From Phallusia mammillata (taxonomy: Eukaryota; Chordata; Ascidiacea; Phlebobranchia; Ascidiidae): 64,000 bases of DNA. Each line of letters begins with the position of its first letter. Position 1 is the stretch's first letter. The stretch covers positions 186,001 through 250,000 of the forward strand of contig QLIY01000001.1 in assembly GCA_003260075.1 (NCBI GenBank), in the 5' to 3' direction. Shown piece after piece: positions 12,301-22,200 of this stretch. The notes beneath the pieces are model-generated. The model saw only the letters and a program-made list of their open reading frames with translations. It was not told the origin of the DNA and made no database searches. The position numbers and the translations under genes are program-made.

Positions 12301-15300
12301 TTCAGCCGGGTTTAAGCAAATTTTCTGTGGAATTGTGCAATAAGACATCTTTAGAAACTGGGTTTTGAGTTGTTTTGGACCACGCTTTAATGTATCAAGT
12401 TACAAAGGTTACATTTAAATTATATGCAAGCTATTCTTACTCTTAACCTTAACTTAATCGTGACAATCTTCACTCTTTTTATTTCAGTGCTATTTCGAGT
12501 GTGTTCTGGCGACGAACGGTTTGACCAAAAGTGCGAGAAAACCTATAGTGGACTTAAAGATCTCCAGCTATACTGTGTAAGAGAACATCTTATAATCGAT
12601 TTTTCTATGGTCAAAATGGCTATTAAAAAATGACATTCACTGTACCAGAACACAACGAAATAATGCAATATTTTAACAGGACCGGGATAACGCACGATGT
12701 AAACCAACCAGACAACACACAGAATATGTCATTTCCAGTCAAGTACAGATCGAACGTCAACACAAAGAGGTGATTTATAATTTACTCAAAAAATACAACA
12801 ATCGTTTAGATATAATTACAACCAAATCTATTAAACACAGGATAGGTTTCGAACCGATTGTGGTGTTCAACTTCACAAACAATACTGAAACAATTTCATC
12901 GGTTTATGAGATTGGAAAAGAGACACCTGATATAAGTGTAGAATATGCGGTAAGCAGCCAATAAATGATACACTCTACACTTTAGACTGCTAAAATTACC
13001 GGTCATTGTACCCCCCCCCCGAAACAATTTCATCGGTTTATGAGATTGGAAAAGAGACACCTGATATACGTGTAGAATATGACGTAAGCTTCACTTTAGA
13101 CTGCTAAAATTACCGGTCATTGTGCAGCCATTATATCATATTACACCAGGCCTATTCAAGGCTTGATACCGAGTCAAGCCGGTGTCCCCCCCCCCACCAC
13201 ATTGTCTACTTCATGCTTGGTTGACTGCTAACATTTTGTCAAGGCTAAATGATATGAAATCCCGCACAAGATTATTAAACATAATATTTCCTGAATAATA
13301 TTTGCGTTATTACTCATTGCTATATACTTTGCTGATCTGTGATTACTATCTACCACAACATAACGAGTTTAAATATTATCTGGTATCTATATAACATCGT
13401 CTGGGATACACAAGATATATCAATGACCAAAAATATTCAGTTTTACTAACATAAACACCATGTGGCTCAACCCCTGCATAGCAAATTCGTTCACTTTTGC
13501 CTGCACGCGCTGCCCGAACAATGGATTTTCAATTCGGCTGCCGGCGACGCACGCAGCGTGACATCAAGTGCGCGCGGCCTGCGGACAAAACATTAATAAA
13601 CAAAGATCGTGCGAGCAGTGTGGATGGGGCCTTAAGCATTCCCGTATTGCCCAAATCTCCGGAGTGCATAAACCATTCATGGCTGATTCCAGTGAATGAA
13701 AACATGTTTTTATGGACACTAAATAGTGTTTTTAAAACTTTCACGAATTTTTGTTTGGTTTAGGTCGAGGGACTGGGTTATTCGAACATTCCAGAATCAA
13801 CAGTGACTTTCAAATATCCCCGATTCTTTAACGAAACGCAGAGGTTGCTTTATCTCTTCAAGCTCGATTGTTACACAGCATCGGTAAACGTCAATAAAAA
13901 CAAGTTTAAAGTAAGGTTTTAACGAAACAAATACCATCACAGGGAAACGCAAGGTGTACTTGCAACCAAACCAACGTCAATCCACTGAATCTGAGTGTTG
14001 AACGAAATCAAACTGGAACCTCAAATCACACTTTTACAGTCATCCCCAACCCGTCAGTGCTGAAGAACATGCTATTTGTAAGTTTTTGTTTGTATTTTAT
14101 GTTAACATCTAATGTGTTAATTTTTACCATGGGAAAGTTTGCACTGTTTGTTACCAGATAAACACCAACGTTACAATTTTTACACCAAAGCACGACATTA
14201 CACTTCAGTTGAGATCTCTTTATGCTTTTTGTTTTATCGTCTTTGCAACGTTTTTAAATAAGATACCCGCAACGCAATGTCAACAGAAATGGCCTTTTAC
14301 ATGATTAAATTGTGTTACCAACCCCATATTTCAAGCCGTTCAGATGTGTGCAGCCACCCATGATAAAAAACCTGTCACAACAAACAGACTTTTAAGCTCC
14401 AATTCATCTTTCGCAGAACTGCTCGGGTAACGATGGCAACACCAAGTGCGACACCGTCACTTGTCACGTGACCGACCTCGGTGTTGGTGACGTCATCCGG
14501 TTTCAGGCGCGCTTCCGGTTATGGACCAAAACACTCCGGCTTTCAGGGGTAGGTAGAAATCGTAAAGCAACCACATATAGGAGTAGTTAGGTTTTTTTAT
14601 ATTCCTCATTTACAACCAAAGTATCGCCAACAAAGTTGCTTCACCAACCAATAGGGAACCGCTGACTAGAGTTGGAGAACCGCAATGTTAAATAAACAAA
14701 CAATAAAAACGTGTTTTTATCAAAATATTTTCCTCCCCAATTCCTTCCTGCCACAATTTGCCTTCCAGGAATTCCTCAGTTTGAGAACCACCGGTGTAGA
14801 GGAACCAACCCAGCTTAAGTTGTCGTTAAACCCGTGTGGTGCTGGACAAAAAACTCGTTGTTTTAATAACTTGGAATTGGGCTGAAGTTTCGCCCACCAT
14901 AACGATAGGGCTTCTTTAATACCATCAATATGATCTTGGGATTGTCGAAAAACTTTGGAACCTTACAATATATTCCGTGCAGAACCAAAGTGTACTCTAC
15001 CAATCAATCTTCACATTCGATGCAGGGAAATCACCTCAGGTCATCGACAGCGAGCAAAACAGTTTGCCGCCAATTTCCTCACAAGTAAGTAGTAGTCATA
15101 GGTGGCACGTGCACACCAGGCGAAAGTAATTATGATCTCTATTCCACAGGTTACGATAACTGCAATTCCGTATTCGCCACCGTTAGCTTTGCCGAAGAAT
15201 TTGACGTGGCTGATTTTTGCGGCTGCAGTCGCCGGTGGAACGTTGCTTTTGGTGATAATAATCATCGTTATGTACAAGGTGAAACATCGAATAATATGTG

Positions 15301-15707
15301 TGTTAAATTTAAAACCTTTTAAGAACGCCTTGACGCCCCTTAACAACTTTTTATTGTAAAGAAGGTGCGAATTTAGTGCATTTAACACTAATTTATTATT
15401 TGTTTCCTCCTAATCGTTCTAATAAAGAAGGGCTTTTTAACCGGTGCTTTCATTTGATGTACACCCACTTTATTTTAATTGCAATGTGTTTAAAGTTTAA
15501 AGGTTCGTGGACGGAACGCAGTTAAGAAACATTTTTTCTAAAGCGAATTACTTCACTCAACTCAACGATGCAATTTCTTTTCAGTTGGGATTTTTTCAAA
15601 GCAAGTACGCTGGTATGAAGGAGGAAGCGCAGAACTGGCAAACCGCAGCTGCAAATGAAGGAGAAACAAACCAAAGTTTTGAATCAAACCAAAGCAACGG
15701 AATTTAA
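300..15707 (+). CDS. Integrin alpha subunit with I domain (gene A, 5' partial)
   Basis: Single-pass adhesion receptor subunit that would pair with an integrin beta chain at the plasma membrane. I traced 26 exons by splice sites and phase; their lengths sum to 3462 nt, 1153 aa plus stop, with no frame break. Order: end of propeller blade 2, I domain inserted before blade 3, three FG-GAP repeats with Asp-rich cation loops, thigh/calf beta-sandwich exons, one membrane helix and a short tail. The signal-peptide exon and the next exons are left of the window: the first visible exon corresponds to exon 4 of the paralogue that follows. Most exon lengths and all phases match that paralogue, so the two arose by tandem duplication. 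The ligand cannot be told from sequence. The family call is very secure; individual exon edges could be off by a few bases. Confidence 0.93.
1293..1388. other. Gap filler (96 C)
   Basis: The longest C run, in a gene A intron. It is followed by a perfect hairpin at 1389-1425 (gagcagtcatattttc with its complement). Confidence 0.75.
1679..1688. other. Gap filler joining duplicated ends
   Basis: Ten C between 1528-1678 and its near-identical copy 1689-1845. Both copies hold the 'aaacgtttcgacaaaaataattgtcat' MITE-like stretch, which is also found at 22235-22290. Confidence 0.8.
2716..2726. other. Gap filler joining duplicated I-domain exon ends
   Basis: Separates 2563-2715 from its copy starting at 2726. 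The copy repeats the end of exon 2513-2610 (as 2726-2772) with amino-acid changes: K to R in TDGKATD, and T to A three codons before the donor. Confidence 0.8.
3734..9699 (+). CDS. Gene A: beta-propeller (FG-GAP) exons
   Basis: Exons 3734-3804, 4808-4967, 5259-5344, 5967-6191, 7734-7937 and 9560-9699. They encode the propeller after the I domain. Three repeats carry Ca-binding-type loops followed by an xAAP/GAP strand: [30 protein letters not shown] and [15 protein letters not shown]. The acceptor of the 5967 exon is AAG rather than CAG or TAG. A second, gap-broken copy of the 7734-7937 exon lies at 9138-9150 and 9305-9370; I treat it as the other allele and not as an extra blade. Confidence 0.9.
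5753..5905. mobile_element. Foldback MITE, GACGTCGAAACGTC family
   Basis: Core 'ctgatgaaggcgtc…gggacgtcgaaacgtcg' flanked by inverted 'ctcttccagcag' and 'tgctgggaga' arms, ending in 'tgccagcaatagctt'. It is shared with elements at 20.9, 27.6, 27.8 and 31.3 kb. No coding potential. Lies in a gene A intron just before the 5967 exon. Confidence 0.6.
6522..6610 (+). mobile_element. SINE body fragment
   Basis: Shares 'ggcgtactgtgat', 'cgctggacgcttcaggg' and 'ctgatcccagtta' with the bodies of tRNA-headed elements at 23.3 and 29.5 kb. The tRNA-like head is missing. A second copy at 8243-8300 belongs to the larger duplication. Confidence 0.6.
6522..7960. repeat. Large duplication, left copy (includes exon 7734-7937)
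   Basis: This segment is repeated, diverged and with deletions, at 8243-9395. Shared landmarks are the SINE fragment, the stretch around 7235-7370, the 'acaggagg(g/a)catatt' stretch and the FG-GAP exon. A single ambiguous base at 8238 marks the start of the right copy. Confidence 0.8.
9151..9172. other. Gap filler (22 C)
   Basis: Interrupts the second copy of the FG-GAP exon 13 bases into the exon. Confidence 0.75.
9283..9304. other. Gap filler (22 C)
   Basis: Immediately precedes the 3' part of the second exon copy (gggtcgcggtattgtttacg). Confidence 0.75.
10052..14548 (+). CDS. Gene A: thigh and calf ectodomain exons
   Basis: Exons 10052-10200, 10650-10801, 11095-11192, 11261-11380, 11601-11748, 12119-12262, 12488-12576, 12680-12769, 12841-12949, 13764-13883, 13943-14077 and 14417-14548. 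They give Cys-containing beta-sandwich sequence with many N-x-S/T sites, as in the integrin leg. Exon lengths 149, 98, 90 and 109 match gene B. The last exon ends in [13 protein letters not shown], equivalent to RLWNSTF-type sequence before the membrane in other alpha chains. The donor after 10200 is a normal GT, unlike the GC at the same place in gene B. The second half of exon 12841-12949 is repeated at 13021-13083 beyond a gap filler. Confidence 0.85.
13011..13020. other. Gap filler joining duplicated exon ends
   Basis: Ten C between 12887-13010 and its copy 13021-13125. The exon portions differ at S to R and A to D. Confidence 0.8.
13186..13195. other. Gap filler
   Basis: Ten C in a gene A intron; I see no duplicated flank here. 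Confidence 0.65.
14983..15707 (+). CDS. Gene A: membrane helix and cytoplasmic tail exons
   Basis: Exons 14983-15084, 15150-15278 and 15585-15707. The middle exon encodes a hydrophobic helix ([18 protein letters not shown] onward) ending in MYK. The last exon starts [11 protein letters not shown] and ends at a TAA at 15705-15707 after about 40 residues. The universal alpha-chain motif GFFKR is reduced to GFFQS: the phenylalanines remain but the basic pair that contacts the beta chain is gone. The open frame at 14685-14885 sits between these exons but has no usable donor and no counterpart in gene B, so it is left out. Confidence 0.88.
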
Positions 15708-16209
15708 GAAAAAAAGAGAACCTTTACCGGTTCCGTAAAAGTAGCGATCCGCGCATGCGTTGCTTTAAATCAAAGTGGAATATCATTTCCTAACACTCAT
15801 GTTGCAAATTTATCACATGATTTATCACTGCATTTATAGAGATTAATCATTTTAGCCTATTTCTTTGCACAAGGATTTAAGAACGTGTTGAAACCAGCTG
15901 TCTACAATCAATCGCAAAACAACATAAACTCTTTCAAAACAGTCAATGCTCGTTTGCAAACCCAATTAAACTAAAACTAAACCACTTGTATTTTAAAACC
16001 CACGTCTATTACGTCTATTTTGCACCTATTTGTTTCGTACAAAACATATGTTTATTTTGTGCTGTGTTTATTTACTGTTTATAATCATCTTTATGTTGCA
16101 CTTTCGCTAAAATGTTATTATTTCCAACTAACAGCGGGTGCATGAGCGGAGTTTCTGGGTCATGTCGGTCCCCTATTTACGTTATACCATTATTTCACTC
16201 ATCCATGAA

Positions 16210-16215
16210 AATAAA
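16210..16215 (+). terminator. Candidate poly(A) signal of integrin gene A
   Basis: AATAAA about 500 bp after the stop codon of gene A. It is repeated at 16294-16299 in the second copy across the filler at 16259-16268, so both alleles keep it. No other feature explains this AT-rich stretch. Confidence 0.45.
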
Positions 16216-16258
16216 GTACATTTTTGTGTTACATTATAACAACCATTGACGGTTTTGA

Positions 16259-16268
16259 CCCCCCCCCC
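16259..16268. other. Gap filler joining duplicated 3' flank
   Basis: Separates 16184-16258 from 16269-16378; both hold the AATAAA of gene A. Confidence 0.8.
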
Positions 16269-16627
16269 TACCATTATTTCACTCATCCATGAAAATAAAG
16301 TACATTTTTGTGTTACTTCCTTTACATTATAACAACCAAAGATTTGTTTTCTAATCCATAGTTATTGACGGTTTTGGTGGCTTTATTTAACTATTAACAT
16401 TAACAACAATCATATACTTAAACGATTATAACAAAGCATAAAATCAAAACATAAGTGCAAAACCTAGTTTTTTTTACGATCCCATAAAAATTTGCAGATT
16501 TAGCCAAAGCAAATTTATCGCTAAACGTCTTATCGCATGGGTAAGACTTGATATCAAACTTAGCGATGATCACTAACTCATCTATCATCCGGTTCATCCA
16601 ACCCCTTTCAACATTCAATACGACTTA

Positions 16628-16637
16628 CCCCCCCCCC
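16628..16637. other. Gap filler joining duplicated intergenic ends
   Basis: Separates 16468-16627 from its copy 16638-16785, between the two integrin genes. Confidence 0.8.
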
Positions 16638-17318
16638 TTTTTTTACGATCCCATAAAAATTTGCAGATTTAGCCAAAGCAAATTTGTCGCTAAACGTCTT
16701 GTCGCATGGGTAAGACTTGATATCAAACTTAGCGATGATGGCTAACTCATCTATCATCCGGTTCATCCAACATTCAATACGACATAAAAAAAACGATTTT
16801 AGATCAACATGTCCACCTCAATCATGAAGACTGATAAAGGCATCCACAAAGTCAAAAACACCATAAGAAAAAGACAACAGTACAAAGTTAACCAAGAGTT
16901 TAGCAAAAAAAGGGAATTCTTTTCAAGTAGTGAAAGTCAAAATTAGAGTAATTTGGAGAGTGATAGAGAAAGCATAAATTTTGCGTTACTATTTCCAAGA
17001 GAACGTGTTGTTTATTTTAGAAACAATTAAGACATTTAGCTTGTGAAACAAGGAACAAGAATATGCAACCAAGCCTAACTAACGGTGTTGTTTTTTCAGT
17101 TAGTGATTTCCTACAAAACACTTTTTAATTTTTACCCTGCATAGGTTTTTGTTGTTTTTTCAGTTAGTGATTTCCAACAAAACACTTTTTGATTTTTACC
17201 CTGCATAGGTTTTAGCCATGTAGATTGTAGGGTATTTTAGACTTATAAGCGTAATTATCTATATTCCACAAGTTTAGAAATAGAAACCAAACTCGATTTT
17301 TGCAATGTAACAGCACTC

Positions 17319-17326
17319 ATATAAAT
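17319..17326 (+). promoter_or_regulatory. Possible TATA element of integrin gene B
   Basis: TATAAATA-like stretch about 70 bp upstream of the gene B start codon at 17397. The spacing would allow a transcription start near 17350 and a very short leader. AT-rich intergenic DNA gives such matches by chance. Confidence 0.25.
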
Positions 17327-17396
17327 ATCCTTACTTTAGCGTCTACAGAACATGCAACTAGTTTGTATTTCACAGATTGTAGGGAGATAACTAAGA

Positions 17397-19215
17397 ATGT
17401 TTGAAATAAAAAGTGCGCTACTGGTCGCACTGTTTCTACTATTCTGGGTGGATGGAAGCAAAACTTTCAACATCGATGTGTCCAGGGATGCAGTGACAAC
17501 CATCAAAGTCGGGACATCAGACGACAACTTGACATCGGTTCTACCAGGAAAACAAATGACCTTCTCGAGAAATGGAAGTAAGCTAAGGTAAACGTTAAAA
17601 ACTAAGGATCTGAAAACATCTGAAAAACTTTGTCACCTTTAATGCAAAATATTAAAGTTTCAATCAGTCATATCAACGAAAAACCACGTGTTTTACAATT
17701 TTGGTAGCTTATGTTAAAGCTGATTTACAAGGACGTCCATCAAAAGTAAAAACATCGTAATATTTTGTCAGTCACACTGGGCCTTACAAAGCCTTTCTTA
17801 TGCTCAGTTAACATCTAGGAGACATGCAGACTCTTCATGAAGCCAAAAAAGATAGTTCTCATTCAACTTAAACAATATGGCTTAACGATAAACTGCTTGG
17901 CACAGTTTAATTGTCTTTCTGTGTTCTTTCTGTGCAGTATTTTTCTTGGCACACCGCCGGCGGTTGGTCCAAGTGGCAATGGATCAGTGTGGCAGTGTAG
18001 AGTAACAGTCAACGATTCTTCTCCAGGTACAGTTTAAAGATAAGATTGTGAAAAAAATTCCCTCAATAACATCTCGTCAGAAAAGAATACGATATTTTTT
18101 TCTATTTGCTTCAGCCACCAGGCATTTTAAAGACAAAATTTGATTTTGGAGTTATACAACCAACTCAAAACGAAAACTAAATGCATTTGCCAACACACAA
18201 TACAAAAAGCTAGAAATGTCCTTCTAAGCTCAATAGCCGAAACTGCAATCTTTAATAAAGTATAATAATTTATTTGACAACTGAACAATGAAGTGAATTG
18301 CCATATTGCTTGTGCTCGCACAAAATCACTCAATTGCTCCGAAGCAACCTTATTTTGCTGATTGAAAAAATCGTTCTGCTGGGCGAACAAATTAAGTTTG
18401 TAAAAGCAACTAGTGTTTTGTTTAGGACCACACCTGTCGAATAACAAACCTCTTTTTAAAAAAATTCTTAAAAATATCGTTCCAGGGGACTGGATCACTG
18501 ATACAAACTGTACAAGTATCCTCAGCCGGGAATACCTTCCGGAGGAAAGAGCCAACCACCTGATGGGAGGAGGAGGTTTGGGAAGAACTTTGTTCCCACT
18601 TTCATCTCCGGATCAGCAGATGGTAATAAAGATTAGTTGAATCGCGTCCCTCTTATTTGAATAATCTCTATAAACTGTTGATGCAAGCACATATTATAAA
18701 CTAAAGGTCATTTTTTCGGATTTACAATAGCATAGATATTGGAAATTCGCTACAGGTGTATTTAAACAAACATTTTGTCTATTTAGCTTGGGACCTAAAT
18801 GTATCCTAGAAGGTTGAAACCGGCTAAAACCAGTTTGAACTGGAATTTTCGGACAAAAAAATCACTAAACAACGTCTTTTTTGCGATATTTTATTTTTGT
18901 CGATTTCGGTTTCAACCGGTTTGGGGGTTCGGTAGGAGGCAAAAACCGGCTGAAATCAGTTTGAACTGGAAGATTCCGGCGAAAATCCACTAAGGACAAA
19001 ACGATAGACTACTCCTTTATCTAAATGTGCAAATCTTTAGAGTTTGCTTGCGTTCTGTGCTGTACAAACGTAATACATAAACGTGCTGGTCAATTTAATT
19101 CAGGTATGCGCGTCGCGACGTGAGGGTCAGTGTGGAACTGTTTATTCGACACCTGGATCGTGCTACAGGGGGACAATCCCCACTTCGTTGAAATGGGTCG
19201 ATTGGAAAGAGCAAT
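17397..19215 (+). CDS. Gene B: signal peptide and propeller blades 1-2
   Basis: Exons 17397-17587, 17938-18026, 18486-18622 and 19104-19215. The first exon donor is placed at 17588 and not at the nearer GT at 17578, because only this keeps phase with the next exon (…[11 protein letters not shown]). Blade 1 keeps the typical LGTPPAV and GSVWQC strands. The third exon ends [11 protein letters not shown]. The fourth gives the [20 protein letters not shown] strand, with cysteines conserved in gene A exon 300-405. Confidence 0.85.
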
Positions 19216-22200
19216 GTAAGTTCTGGTCAGTGATTGTACGTTAAATATAAATGACGAAGTGGTGTTATTGGAATTGGGCCGTTTTTGTAAATACAAAGTA
19301 CAATTTTAACCCCCAACCAACCGAAAGTGGAAAATTCATGATAAGTTACCATGATTTCCTAGAATTATCCCAGAATATTGAAATTGAATCCAGAAAAACG
19401 ATCCTGTTTTACATTTTAACTTTTCCTTGTTTTTAATATGTCACGAAATTACTGTGAATGAATCTTATAACAGCAATTAATCAAAGAAATGGTTTCACAC
19501 AAAAAGATTTAAGTGACAAAATTTGCAAATACAATGAAGTCCAACTTCTTTATCTGATTTAAATTGACTTTTTAGGTTCAAGATTCGAACCATCGATTCA
19601 AATAGTTTAAGATTCGAAACCTTAAATTTGAATATCTTGGGATTTTACCCTTTGTTACGGATTCGATGCCTTGATTTAGAACTGTTTAGGATTCGAAGCC
19701 TTGTCTTTAAAAAGCTTCGGATTCGAATCCTTAATTTCGAATAGTTGAGGATCCGAATCCTTGATTTTAAACAGTTTAGGATTCGAACCCTTCAATTCAA
19801 ATAAATTTGGAATTGGAATTTTTGACGTTGAACAGCTTGGGATTCTTATCATCGATGTCAAATAACTTAGTTTATGATTTATACCCTCAAACTCGAACAG
19901 TTAAGGATTGCTATAATTAATTGTAAATAGTTTAGGACTCGAACCCCCTGATTTTAAATAGTTTAGAATCGAAACATCTGTTCTGAATTGCCTAGTCTGA
20001 ATTTCAATACAACAACTCCGAATAATATTGTAAAAAAAATAACTTTTTTATTGCAGCATGTTACACAAAGCGCTTCGACGTTCTCTTTCTGGTTGATGCC
20101 TCAAATTCTATTACAAACACGGAGTTTGAATCCATGCGAACTGTGTTAAAATCTGCCGCGGAGAGCTTTGAATATCTGATTGGAGTGAACACGCAAATCG
20201 AAATTTTACTGTACGGACAACTAAACGGAAGAAAGTAAGAGTTTCAAGTAACTGTGAAGCTTGCATCTAGACTAGCGATACAAGCTTACTCGTTTCTAAG
20301 TCAATGTACACGAATCCTTTGAGTTAGACCTAACATGCGTCCTCTTTTTTAACAAAAAGTAAGTAGCCCTCCTAGGATAATAAATAATACCCAAATGTCC
20401 TCCGTTTTGAATTTTTTGTATTTACTAAATACTTAAATAACAATTGCGTCTTTAAAACCGGCCAAACAGTGCGAGTTGTGGTCGTTACTAATTGAAATTC
20501 ACAATTTATAGTAATGTAAACTTCATCCAAATTGGATTATAATATTGACTGCGTGAAACTCGTCAAAAATATTGTGCCTTCATTTTCTTTGGACACAAAA
20601 GAAAGTGTCAAGATTCTTTGTCGGGAATGTGTCCTCCTTTTTGGTGATGAAAATACGGTAGGCCTACTTTAAGCCGTTTGATACGGTCTTTCAGGCACCT
20701 CAGAAACCTAATACGAAGCCACAGTCCCGATAGGCACTTGTCGTGGGTTTTACAGATTGTTTTTTGCCCTGCCTTTTGCCTTATTGGAATGATTGGAAAT
20801 CGGCTCTTTTCAAAATTCCGTCTTGTCTTTTATTATTTGTCTGTTCCAAGCTGACCTTTATAGAGGTCACAATATCCTTACATATTGCTTGATGTGTTGG
20901 TTGTAGGGATGATAAATAAAATTAGCTGTAAGGTTCCCTGGCACGTATATTAAGTTTATAAAGCTCTTCTGGCAAATGTAATTTTTCATTTACTGATGAA
21001 GGCGACCTGTATAGGACGTCGAAACGTCAGAATAAAAATACAGTTGCCAGAAGAGCTCTATAAACTTGATATTATGCCTGACAGCAATAGCTTAAATACT
21101 GGTATGTAAGTTATATGTTGAAGCTTAACTTGTAAAAACAATGTCCATTAACAAAATCCAAACTTAGAAACAATGAGTTAAACAATAACTAGCTATCTGA
21201 CAGGCAGCAAACTTCACCACGGTCACTGTATTTTTAAGAATAACTCTTAATATGGAAACAAGTTCTCTATGAAACAGAATCAGTCAAAACAAACTTAAGA
21301 ATATATATTTCGCTTGAAGCTTTTCATAGTAACCCTTACATTTCTGACACAGCTTGACATATCTGTCTTCGAGTAACAGACACTACAATGTCCCACTTGC
21401 ATTTGGACAATGCATCAGCTTGAGGTGTACGCAAGAAGCAATTCAAAAAATGAAACATCTGAGAGCTGCAAATACTTACACAGCTCGTGCTATAGAACGA
21501 GCAGTAAAGGTAATCAATTGATTTACTTTCGATATTTGAAACGAATTGAAAGATATGGTGATCAAAAACAAAACTAGCATAAAGCGGGTACATGGTAAAG
21601 ACATTGTTATTGTTACAGTTTGCACTGAGTACGACATTGTATTTGTTTGTTATGAAATGTTTTCACCCTAATAAAGTTCACTGGCACATTTTTATCGTCT
21701 GAAAACTTTCGTAAATTGGGAACATTTGTTCCGATGATAGGACAATTAAAATGGAACAAACAATGCTTGTTGGGATAATAAAAAGGACAAAAGAGTGTTT
21801 TTTGAAAAGCATAAATTATCTTTTTAACTGGAGATTTGACGCATTGGGTTCTGTTGTCAGTTATGGAATTGTTGTGTTAAATCAACCTCAAACATTTTTT
21901 AGATCTGTTCACAAACTGTAAACTCAAAATTGTGTACATTTTTACTCGTTCATTTTTGTTTTTAACGATAAAAACTGTTTTTAGATTGACCTCGCACAAT
22001 CAAGATTTGCGAATGTAGCGAAGAAAATTATTATTCTGATTACCGATGGCAAAGCGACAGATTATAAATTACTTCCCTCGAGGTAAGCTTCGGTACAATG
22101 TTTTGGCAAAGTAAGTGGAATTTAGCAATCCTTTGGCGTTCTAAAAACCGCGAAAAGCTATTGGATTTAGCCACATAAGACACGGACTTGAAGAGTAGCT

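Larger units (their letters stand above)
15708..17396. other. Intergenic region between the integrin genes
   Basis: Holds the 3' untranslated region of gene A, two gap-joined duplications, a short direct repeat ('cagttagtgatttcc…caaaacactttt' at 17098 and 17161) and the gene B promoter. No other gene seen. Confidence 0.6.

Noticed and set aside
13497-13763. An 88-aa frame in a GC-rich patch
   Set aside because: It lies directly before an integrin exon and overlaps a frame on the opposite strand. It looks like transposon debris and has no recognised domain.
14685-14885. An extra integrin exon (frame with [12 protein letters not shown])
   Set aside because: An acceptor is present but there is no suitable donor, the next exon joins 14548 in phase without it, and gene B has no counterpart.
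19574-19990. A CRISPR-like repeat array
   Set aside because: The units are diverged, adjacent and without unique spacers, and the locus is an animal intron.
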